Source: an uncultured Alphaproteobacteria bacterium | Lineage (GTDB): Bacteria; Pseudomonadota; Alphaproteobacteria; HIMB59; GCA-002718135 | DNA: 63,226 nucleotides | Reading direction: 5' to 3' | Assembly (NCBI GenBank): GCA_902511405.1 | Contig: CABXEZ010000005.1 | Coordinates: 1 to 63,226 of the forward strand | Shown here: piece after piece, positions 36,523-43,484 of the stretch | Position numbering within the stretch: position 1 is the first letter of the stretch | Layout: each line of letters begins with the position of its first letter | The notes under the pieces: generated by a model | Seen by the model: the letters and a program-made list of their open reading frames with translations, nothing else | What the model was told of the DNA's origin: nothing | Databases searched by the model: none | Program-made: the position numbers and the translations under genes

Positions 36523-37350
36523 TCAATATTTTTCAGAAAGTTTCAAAAAATTTTCAAATTCTTTTTCATCAATTCCAACAGTAATTTTTGGATCGTCAAA
36601 TTTTTTATTTACAGTATCATTATGAAATTCTTTAAAAGCATTAACTCTCTCTACTTGAATTTTTGCAAATTCTTTTTTGAAATCTCTATAGATTCTTGCA
36701 TGCCTAGGTGTATGACCTTCAGTATAACCAAGTACATCGTTAGCAAATAAATACTGCCCATCACAACCTGACCCACTTCCCATGGATAAAGTCATAATAT
36801 CAACTTTTTTGGTTATCACTTCTGCCACTTTTGGAGGCACAACTTCTAATTCAACACCAACAACACCAGCTTCTTGTAATTCAATTGTGTTTTGTAAAAC
36901 TTTCATTGCTGAATCAGCTGTTTTTCCTTGAGCTTTAAATCCACCGATCCAAGTAGCAATTCCTGGCACTAAACCAACATGACTATTAATAGGAACAAAT
37001 TCATCTCTTAGAGCTCTAAGCCACTTATAACTCCAGTTACCTCCATAAATTACATCAGCGCCAATATCTAAATATTTATGAGATAACTTCATTGCTTCAT
37101 ATTCTGAAGCAACTCGAACTGCTCCTCCAGATTGCATAAAGCATGTTGGTGCAGCTGCGCGAATTCTTTTTAATTCATCAAATGAATTGTAAATTCCAAA
37201 TTGTGGAGCATCATGAGAAGTACAAATCATATCAATGCCAGCTTCTTCAGCTGCGGCTGCTTCATCAGCATTATGCACAAACATGACACTGAGTTGTCTT
37301 TTCCCTTTACATTGTAAATAATCGTGAACTGTTAATTTTTTTCTACTCAT
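36523..37350 (-). CDS. PanB-family TIM barrel, divergent copy 2
   Basis: A 275-residue PanB-like protein paralogous to copy 1: SHVGLVPGIATWIGGFKAQG (123-142), VELEVVP with Glu169, LSMGSGSGCDGQYLF and EGHTPRHARIYRDF. As in copy 1, the expected metal aspartates are absent: the corresponding strands read MICTSHDAP and CFMQSGGAV, with Gln where PanB has D84. It is positioned between the Rieske ferredoxin gene (17 bp) and the first MocD-like gene (6 bp). Having two diverged copies interleaved with two oxygenases points to paired action in one pathway. It is not recognisable as a biosynthetic PanB, and no panC is adjacent. Confidence 0.8.
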   Translation of the reverse strand: MSRKKLTVHDYLQCKGKRQLSVMFVHNADEAAAAEEAGIDMICTSHDAPQFGIYNSFDELKRIRAAAPTCFMQSGGAVRVASEYEAMKLSHKYLDIGADVIYGGNWSYKWLRALRDEFVPINSHVGLVPGIATWIGGFKAQGKTADSAMKVLQNTIELQEAGVVGVELEVVPPKVAEVITKKVDIMTLSMGSGSGCDGQYLFANDVLGYTEGHTPRHARIYRDFKKEFAKIQVERVNAFKEFHNDTVNKKFDDPKITVGIDEKEFENFLKLSEKY

Positions 37351-37367
37351 AAATATCTCCCAAAAAT

Positions 37368-37685
37368 TTAGGGTATATTAATGTAAACTAAATCATTTTC
37401 AACTTTTACTGGATAAGTTTTTAAATCATCACAAGCAGGTGGGCTTATTGCTTCCCCTGTTTTTATATTGAAAATCCCTTGATGCATTGGGCATTCTATC
37501 TCATCATCCATCACCAGACCGTCTTCAAGGTGAACTTCTTCATGTGTACAAATACCGTCTGTAGCATAAAAACCATCTTCTATTCTATAAACGCAAAAGG
37601 TTTTTTCAGCATGATCGAACCTAATTAGATCCTCCATATCAATACTGTCTACTTTGCCTACTTCTATCCAATTTTCTTCTGCCAT
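37368..37685 (-). CDS. mocE: MocE-family Rieske [2Fe-2S] ferredoxin
   Basis: A 105-residue soluble Rieske ferredoxin. Cluster ligands are C46 and H48 in GICTHEE and C65 and H68 in ECPMHQG, the C-x-H...C-x2-H pattern. The sequence around them (WIEVGKVDSIDMEDLIRFDH, then DGLVMDDEIECP) closely follows the MocE family of rhizopine catabolism. There is no signal peptide, so it works in the cytoplasm. It would shuttle electrons from the reductase encoded 56 bp upstream to the membrane diiron oxygenases in the same operon. Few other roles fit a protein this small with these neighbours. Confidence 0.92.
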   Translation of the reverse strand: MAEENWIEVGKVDSIDMEDLIRFDHAEKTFCVYRIEDGFYATDGICTHEEVHLEDGLVMDDEIECPMHQGIFNIKTGEAISPPACDDLKTYPVKVENDLVYINIP

Positions 37686-37741
37686 AATAATGTTTATATA
37701 ATAATAAAATCTAAAAAATAAATAGAAATAATAATTTTTGA

Positions 37742-38977
37742 CTATTTTTTTAAAAGAGGATTTAATTTTTGATTTAGATCAGATAGAATTTTTTTATCAA
37801 TAATAGTTTGTTTTTCAATTAATTTTGAAGCAATTCTAATATCTCGCCCAACCTTTCCTACTAAACCCAAACCACATGCCCCAACTATTTTGTCATCCTT
37901 AATGAAAAAATGAATAATTCCATTTTCTGTATCCACACCTCTTTCAATTATTTCATGATAATCATCACATAATCCAGTGAGTTGTAAATTTAAATCAAAT
38001 TGATCAGACCACATCCAAGGAACAGATAAATATTCTGATTTTATTCCAGCAATATTCTTTCCAGCATTTATTCCCTGATTTTGGGCATGTTGATAAGACT
38101 CAAGTCTAATATTTTTTTTATATAGTGGGTGATAGAAATTTGATACATCTCCTGCTGCATAAACATTTTCAACTGATGTTTGATTATATTTATTTGTTAA
38201 AATTCCATTTTTTAATTCTAAATCTGAGTTATTAAACAAATCTGTAGTTGGAATAGAGCCAATACCCCCAATAATCATTTCCGTTTCAATAATATGATCA
38301 TTCTCAAGTAAAATTTTAAAAGCATCATTAATTTTTTCAATGCTTTTAATTTTACTATCTAAATGTATTTTATTGCCATTCTTTTCATGTTCAGCTTTTA
38401 CTAAATTAGCAATAGGAGAAGGTATTATTCTTCCCATTAATTGATTAGAAATTTCTATTACATTTACTGATTTATTTTGCTGGTTTAAAGAAGATGCGAT
38501 TTCTAAACCTATAAATCCTCCACCTATAATAGCTATATTATTTACTTCAGAAGCTTTCTTTTTAATTTTATTAGCCTCATCTAAATTTCTTAAATAATAT
38601 ATCTCATTATCGATTTCTTTATCAATTTCTACCTTTCTATTTGTAGAGCCTGTTGTAATTAAAAGTTTATCATAAAAATATTTCTTATTATCAAAAGATA
38701 TTAAATATTTATTTTTAAAATCAACTGAATCTATTTTTTTATTAATAAAGCAAACATTATGATCATCAAAAAAATTTTTTGAAAAAAATAAAAATTCATC
38801 TTTCTTTTTTTTATCCATAAGAAATTCTTTTGACAGAGGGGGTCTTTCATACGGATGATGATTTTCATTACCAAATATTGTGATTGAAGAATATTTATCA
38901 TTTTTTCTGAATTCACTTGCTGCATAAATAGCAGCTTGACCACTGCCTATAATTAATATTTTTTTAAGAGAATTCAT
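37742..38977 (-). CDS. mocF: NAD(P)H-ferredoxin reductase, MocF-like
   Basis: A 411-residue FAD/NAD(P) reductase of the kind serving Rieske oxygenases and P450s. It starts KILIIGSGQAAIYAASEFRK (FAD fold), has ERPPLSKEFL near residue 45 and LLITTGS, a second dinucleotide fold NIAIIGGGFIGLEIASSL near 148, and VYAAGDVSNF in the C-terminal FAD motif. It precedes the MocE-type ferredoxin gene, forming the usual reductase-ferredoxin chain for the diiron enzymes. It resembles MocF, rubredoxin reductases and ring-dioxygenase reductases. The neighbouring MocE makes the MocF assignment the best. Confidence 0.88.
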   Translation of the reverse strand: MNSLKKILIIGSGQAAIYAASEFRKNDKYSSITIFGNENHHPYERPPLSKEFLMDKKKKDEFLFFSKNFFDDHNVCFINKKIDSVDFKNKYLISFDNKKYFYDKLLITTGSTNRKVEIDKEIDNEIYYLRNLDEANKIKKKASEVNNIAIIGGGFIGLEIASSLNQQNKSVNVIEISNQLMGRIIPSPIANLVKAEHEKNGNKIHLDSKIKSIEKINDAFKILLENDHIIETEMIIGGIGSIPTTDLFNNSDLELKNGILTNKYNQTSVENVYAAGDVSNFYHPLYKKNIRLESYQHAQNQGINAGKNIAGIKSEYLSVPWMWSDQFDLNLQLTGLCDDYHEIIERGVDTENGIIHFFIKDDKIVGACGLGLVGKVGRDIRIASKLIEKQTIIDKKILSDLNQKLNPLLKK

Positions 38978-39055
38978 TATTTATCCAATGTTCATTCTTT
39001 CATATTCATAAAAAATTAATTTTTTTTATGAAAAAGTTTTTTTCGAGGTATAGCT

Positions 39056-40036
39056 TTAAGTTGGTAACACTAAAGAAATTTTGTAGTTTGGATCTTTAGC
39101 TTGTTTCACTAGAGCTGGAATAATTTCTTTATACGCTCCCCATAGTCCTTTTCTTGCGGGTGGCATTTGATCTTTAATTAATGCATGTAATTTTTTTAAA
39201 TTATAAGATGGAACTTGAGGAAAGATATGGTGTTCAACATGATACTCCATATGCCAATATAAAAAACTAAAAATTGGGTTTAAATTAACTGTTCTTGTCG
39301 TTAAACGGTGATCTTTCACATCTTCTCGTAAACCTGCGTGCTGTGTGAGTCCCATTAGCATGACTAGTGTTTTGCCATAAAAATTTGGAAGTACAATAAA
39401 CAACACAGGTAACCAAGATTGAAAATAAATTGAGCAAAAAATTGTGACTAACCAAATAAAAACATGACTTCTTGCTGACCAACGACATTTTGATCTTTCA
39501 TTTTCAGGGATACATACTTTCATAACTTCTGTTGTAACACCAAATGCATGCTTAATTGTTTCCCACTGAAGAGAGTTTTTAAAAAATATAAAACCAGAAA
39601 AAGGTATATAGTGAGTGAAGAAAATTAATAAATCAGTAGGTTTTTTAACATGAATTTCAAAATCTACAGGATCAGTGAAAATTGTATACGTATGGTGATG
39701 ATAATGAGAATATCTCCATCTTATTGGCTCAAAATTGTCCATAAAGCTGGCAATGTAATAAAAAAAATCATTCCAAAACTTTGATTTAAATGCTGTTCTA
39801 TGACCAGTTTCATGCCATATCGCATCACTACATCCCCAAATATTTCCGTATATTATAAAAAATAACAAAGACCACCATGTGCCCCATGTTGCAAACGCCA
39901 AATAACCAAATAATCCTAAAAATGAAAAATAAATGATCATGTGTTTAAAACCTTGCCAGTCAGATTTTTTACATAATTGTTTAAATTCTTTTTTATCTAT
40001 AACAGGTTTATACCAATTATTAAGATCAACGTCCAT
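39056..40036 (-). CDS. mocD: MocD-like membrane diiron oxygenase, copy 2
   Basis: A 326-residue paralogue of the 35503-36516 gene. Histidine boxes are HETGH (near 75), HYHHHTYTIF (near 109), TQHAGLREDVKDHR, and EYHVEHHIFP (near 272), with four long hydrophobic segments. Both copies start with a DLNNWYKP/DLNEWYKP-type N-terminus and end in a QAKDPNY/QAKDKNY segment, so they arose by duplication. It is first in the region E operon and sits directly divergent from a sugar-importer operon. A weak AT stem-loop (39007-39030) separates it from the reductase gene. Likely function: O2-dependent demethylation or hydroxylation of the imported compound. Confidence 0.85.
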   Translation of the reverse strand: MDVDLNNWYKPVIDKKEFKQLCKKSDWQGFKHMIIYFSFLGLFGYLAFATWGTWWSLLFFIIYGNIWGCSDAIWHETGHRTAFKSKFWNDFFYYIASFMDNFEPIRWRYSHYHHHTYTIFTDPVDFEIHVKKPTDLLIFFTHYIPFSGFIFFKNSLQWETIKHAFGVTTEVMKVCIPENERSKCRWSARSHVFIWLVTIFCSIYFQSWLPVLFIVLPNFYGKTLVMLMGLTQHAGLREDVKDHRLTTRTVNLNPIFSFLYWHMEYHVEHHIFPQVPSYNLKKLHALIKDQMPPARKGLWGAYKEIIPALVKQAKDPNYKISLVLPT

Positions 40037-40227
40037 ATAGTGAAGTTATCATCTTTTTTTTAAATATCAAACTTAAAACTATGATTAATTATTACATAAT
40101 TAGTGAGAATTGGTAACTTTTATGTCGCATTATAGATTAATAATTTTTTTATAGATTAAGTTTGTAAAATAATCATTTTCACCTATAAAATCCTTAATTA
40201 AATTTAAAATACATTCATGGAGGAAAA
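40037..40227. promoter_or_regulatory. Divergent control region of the MocDEF-like operon and importer
   Basis: This 191-bp AT-rich region lies between divergent operons. It has an interrupted palindrome TAATTAT-TAC-ATAATTA (40086-40102) and a direct repeat TATAGATTAA at 40131-40140 and 40150-40159, copies 19 bp apart. A GGAGG ribosome site precedes the binding-protein ATG. No regulator gene is adjacent, so the factor is unknown. Confidence 0.45.
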
Positions 40228-41208
40228 ATGAAAAAAATTTTAGCTTTAGTAGCTCTATTTTTTGCTTTTGCGTCAACTTCAGCAATTGCTAAAAATGACT
40301 ACAGTTGTGATAAAAAGTTTATCTTTTTTCCAGGTGGACCAGAAGGTGGACCATTTGGAACTATTGTTTATAACGGTGCAGTAGCTGCCGCTGAACACAC
40401 TGGTTGTGATGTTGATTATTACTGGTCTCAGTGGAATTCAGAAATCATGATCAAACAGTTCAAAGAAGCTGTTGCTCTTCAACCAGACGGAATTGCTATT
40501 TATGGCTTTCCTGGTGATGCTGCAATGAGACCTATTATTAATGAAGCAAGAGAAATGGGAATAGTAATCACTACTATGAACACTCCTCTTCCTGATTTAG
40601 AAGCTGAGCTTAAAACTACTGGATTTGGTTATGCAGGTGCTGACCTATTTGCTGCTGGTTTTAATCTTGGAAAAAAAGGTGTTGAAGTTTGTGGTCTAGA
40701 AGCTGGCGACAAAGCTTTTGTTTGGGGTCTTGCAAGTATGCCAAATAGAGGTGAGAGAACAAAAGGGGCTATTGCTGGTGTTGAATCAATGGGTGTTGAA
40801 GTTGTATATCAAGAAATTCCTGATAACGTAAACTCTGATGCATCTCAAGGTACACCAATGTATGTTGCTACTTATAGTGCAAATCCTGATATCAAAATGG
40901 CTATTACTGATCATGGTGGTTTAACTGCAAGTTTACCTACTTACATGAAAGCTGCTGGACACGGAACAGAAGCGGTTTGTGGTGCAGGCTTTGATTTATC
41001 GGCTCCAATTGTTGATGGAATTAATTCTGGATATATTGATGTTGTAATCGATCAACAGCCATTTATTCAAGGATATATGCCAATCGTTCAATTATACCTT
41101 TCAACTAAGTTTGGTATGGCTGGTTTAGCTATGGATACTGGCGCAGCATTTGTTACAAAAGCAAATATTGATGCTGTGGCTCCATTAGCTGCACAACAAA
41201 TCAGATAA
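40228..41208 (+). CDS. Periplasmic sugar-binding protein (RbsB/FrcB-like)
   Basis: A 326-residue type I periplasmic binding protein. It has a signal peptide (MKKILALVALFFAFASTSAIA, cut before KNDYSC), IFFPGGPEGGPFGTIVYNGA at the N-terminal pocket, QPDGIAIYGFPGD near residue 88, VITTMNTPLPD near 112 and ITDHGGLTASLP near 231. Four cysteines remain in the mature chain. The protein is Gly/Ala-rich with low lysine, as for abundant binding proteins. It is followed by a stem-loop, then a single-NBD ATPase and one permease, an arrangement like fructose importer FrcBCA. Facing the MocDEF-like operon, it may import the compound that operon oxidises, in the role of MocB. Confidence 0.86.
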   Translation: MKKILALVALFFAFASTSAIAKNDYSCDKKFIFFPGGPEGGPFGTIVYNGAVAAAEHTGCDVDYYWSQWNSEIMIKQFKEAVALQPDGIAIYGFPGDAAMRPIINEAREMGIVITTMNTPLPDLEAELKTTGFGYAGADLFAAGFNLGKKGVEVCGLEAGDKAFVWGLASMPNRGERTKGAIAGVESMGVEVVYQEIPDNVNSDASQGTPMYVATYSANPDIKMAITDHGGLTASLPTYMKAAGHGTEAVCGAGFDLSAPIVDGINSGYIDVVIDQQPFIQGYMPIVQLYLSTKFGMAGLAMDTGAAFVTKANIDAVAPLAAQQIR

Positions 41209-41220
41209 TTAAATAATTAT

Positions 41221-41249
41221 AACAAATCTGCCTTTAGGGCAGATTTGTT
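41221..41249 (+). terminator. Stem-loop between binding-protein and ATPase genes
   Basis: A perfect 12-bp inverted repeat AACAAATCTGCC / GGCAGATTTGTT with a 5-nt loop lies 12 bp after the binding-protein stop. Only TTT-C follows, so it is more likely an mRNA-stabilising or partially terminating element than a full terminator. Confidence 0.75.
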
Positions 41250-41261
41250 TCTAGGAATAAA

Positions 41262-42029
41262 ATGGCAGAAGAACTTCTACAGTTAAAAAATATTTATAAA
41301 AACTTTGGAAATGTCAAAGTTTTAAAAGATGTTAATATTAAAATCAACAAAGGTGAGGTTGTTGCTCTCATTGGTGATAATGGAGCTGGTAAATCAACAC
41401 TTATTAAAGTCATCACTGGCGTTCATAGACCTACAACTGGTCAAGTGAGTTTTAAAGGTGAGGAAGTTGTAATTAAATCAGTTGCACAGTCCAGAAAAAT
41501 GGGAATTGAAGCAGTTTATCAAGAAAGAGCTCTTTGTGATCAACAAGAGTTGTGGCGAAATATTTTCGCTGGTAGAGAAATAACCAATGCGTTTGGTTTT
41601 CTGAATGTAAAGAAACAAAGAAAAGAAGCTGAGAAAATTTTAAGGGACTACATTGGATTTACTTCCAAGGCTATTACCGTAGACTCAACTATAATGGGCC
41701 TTTCAGGTGGAGAGAAACAAGGAGTAGCTTTTGGAAGGTCATTATACTTCGATTCAGACTTAATTGTTCTTGATGAACCTACTATGGGTCTTTCAATTCA
41801 AGAAACAGAAAAAGTATTAAATTTTGTTAAAGGGTTAAAAAAAGAAAATAAATCTGCAATCTTTATAGATCATAATATAATTCATGTTTATGGAGCTGCG
41901 GATAGATTTATTATTTTAGATAGAGGTGAAGTTGTTGGAGAATTTAATAAAGATGAAATATCAAGAGAAGAACTTGTTCAGAAGATGATTCAATTACATG
42001 AATCTGGAAAGATAAAAGTAGAAGCTTAA
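41262..42029 (+). CDS. Sugar ABC transporter ATP-binding protein, single NBD (FrcA-like)
   Basis: A 255-residue ATPase with one nucleotide-binding domain: Walker A GDNGAGKSTLIKVITG (about 37-52), ABC signature LSGGEKQGVAFGRSL, Walker B DLIVLDEPTMGLS and the switch His in IFIDHN. Most CUT2 ATPases have two NBDs. A single one is characteristic of the Frc fructose/mannose/ribose type and implies a homodimer. The stop directly abuts the permease ATG. Substrate is unknown; the divergent oxygenase cluster suggests a modified sugar or cyclitol. Confidence 0.9.
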   Translation: MAEELLQLKNIYKNFGNVKVLKDVNIKINKGEVVALIGDNGAGKSTLIKVITGVHRPTTGQVSFKGEEVVIKSVAQSRKMGIEAVYQERALCDQQELWRNIFAGREITNAFGFLNVKKQRKEAEKILRDYIGFTSKAITVDSTIMGLSGGEKQGVAFGRSLYFDSDLIVLDEPTMGLSIQETEKVLNFVKGLKKENKSAIFIDHNIIHVYGAADRFIILDRGEVVGEFNKDEISREELVQKMIQLHESGKIKVEA

Positions 42030-43007
42030 ATGAACACCTTATTAAATAGTTATTTTGTAAAAACTCATAGATTGGAGATAAGTATAACAATTATAGCAAT
42101 TGTACTCTTTCTAATTTATTTCTTAGGGGCGCCACACGTTTTTACTAGATTCCCTATTTATAGAGCTTTTATGCAGTCTATGCCTTTTTTTGGCATCATT
42201 GCTATATCAGCAACATTCGTAGTTACTCTTGGAGAAATTGATTTATCATTTCCATCAATTGTAGGAATAACGTCACTTACTTTTGGTTTAGTATTAACAG
42301 CAACTGATGGTAATTTTTTTATCGCTTTTGCATTAGCTTCAGCACTCGGCATGTTTGCTGGGCTTATTAACGGCCTTCTTGTAACTAAGATTGGCATACC
42401 TTCTATTGTTGCCACCATTGGAACGCTTTATTTTTGGAGAGGTTTAGTAAATGTTGTCTCTCAAGGTAGTGGTGTTGCTATAGTGGATGTTGCTGACGGT
42501 ACATGGCATCATACTTTATTTGTTGAAAAACTTTTTGGATTAATTCCAGCACAGTTTATTTGGTTTATAGCTTTAACTGCCTTAATGCAGTGGGTTTATC
42601 GTTATCATAAATTTGGAAACCATATCCACTTCGTGGGTGATAATAAAGACAGCTCTCAAATGATGGGTATAAATGTTGATAATATAAAAATTATTGCTTT
42701 TGTTCAACTTGGATTCTTTTCCTCTTTGGCAGGCATATTTACAATGTATGAAATGTTATACTTCTGGCCTACTCAAGGGTCGGGATTAATGCTCACTACT
42801 CTTGCAGCCGTATTTGTAGGTGGAACTTCAGTGTTTGGTGGTAAAGGAACAATATTTGGGACTTTCATTGGGGTACTAATAATAGGATCTCTTGAATCAG
42901 GTATTGTTGCCTTAGGATTGTCAGGATTCTATGTACAGTTTATTAATGGAATAATGATAACGTCAGCTGTTACGATTTATGCAATTATTCAACGCAAAAA
43001 AACATAA
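42030..43007 (+). CDS. Sugar ABC transporter permease (FrcC-like, CUT2)
   Basis: A 325-residue CUT2 permease with about nine hydrophobic segments. Conserved loops are TLGEIDLSFPSIVG near residue 67, ATIGTLYFWRGLVNVVSQG near 129 and VFVGGTSVFGGKGTIFGTFIG near 263. It begins at the codon after the ATPase stop. As the only permease in the operon it should homodimerise. It ends 6 bp before the convergent peroxiredoxin gene stop, with no clear terminator between. Confidence 0.9.
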   Translation: MNTLLNSYFVKTHRLEISITIIAIVLFLIYFLGAPHVFTRFPIYRAFMQSMPFFGIIAISATFVVTLGEIDLSFPSIVGITSLTFGLVLTATDGNFFIAFALASALGMFAGLINGLLVTKIGIPSIVATIGTLYFWRGLVNVVSQGSGVAIVDVADGTWHHTLFVEKLFGLIPAQFIWFIALTALMQWVYRYHKFGNHIHFVGDNKDSSQMMGINVDNIKIIAFVQLGFFSSLAGIFTMYEMLYFWPTQGSGLMLTTLAAVFVGGTSVFGGKGTIFGTFIGVLIIGSLESGIVALGLSGFYVQFINGIMITSAVTIYAIIQRKKT

Positions 43008-43013
43008 TTGTTT

Positions 43014-43484
43014 TTAAATTTTAGTTAATAAATTTTCTGCAGATGTTTTTTTATATTCACCAGGCTCCTCAATAAGCAGCTCATGAATGTTATTATCTCT
43101 TATAATCATCGCAAATCTTGTAGAACGCATACCCATATAATTTGCTGACTTATCAACTAACAAATCAAGATTTATACTAACATCCCCATTACCATCAGCA
43201 ATACCTAGAATCTTATCTCCATCAGTGTAACTTAACAGCCATGCTTGCATCACATATTCATCATTTACGGATAAACAATAAATATCGTCTATACCTTTAG
43301 CAATAAACTCATTATGTAATTTTATGTAACTTGGCATATGTTTTTCAGAACAAGTTGGTGTGAAAGCTCCAGGTACCCCAAACATAATAATTTTTTTACC
43401 TTTGAATTCATCGGAAAGTATTACTTTTGACGCAATACCTTTTTGTATTATTGGGACTTTTATGGATGGAATTATTTTATTCAT
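43014..43484 (-). CDS. Peroxiredoxin, Prx5/AhpE-like type II
   Basis: A 156-residue thioredoxin-fold peroxiredoxin of the Prx5 class. The peroxidatic cysteine is C45 in PGAFTPTCSEKHMPSY. The distal Arg lies in MGMRSTRFAMI (near 117-127), and WLLSYTDGDKILGIADG is typical. It reduces hydrogen peroxide or alkyl peroxides, normally with glutathione/glutaredoxin or thioredoxin. No signal peptide is present, so it is cytoplasmic. Its start overlaps the DsbD-like gene end by 8 bp, so the two thiol-redox genes are coupled. Confidence 0.9.
   Translation of the reverse strand: MNKIIPSIKVPIIQKGIASKVILSDEFKGKKIIMFGVPGAFTPTCSEKHMPSYIKLHNEFIAKGIDDIYCLSVNDEYVMQAWLLSYTDGDKILGIADGNGDVSINLDLLVDKSANYMGMRSTRFAMIIRDNNIHELLIEEPGEYKKTSAENLLTKI

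Noticed and set aside
34667-37350. Annotation of the two PanB-like genes as pantothenate biosynthesis (panB).
   Set aside because: Two copies, no panC nearby, an oxygenase-cluster context and apparently missing metal ligands all argue against it.
35503-40036. Treating the two diiron proteins as ordinary membrane-lipid desaturases.
   Set aside because: The MocE/MocF pair and sugar-catabolic neighbours favour a MocD-like role. Lipid desaturation is kept only as the alternative.
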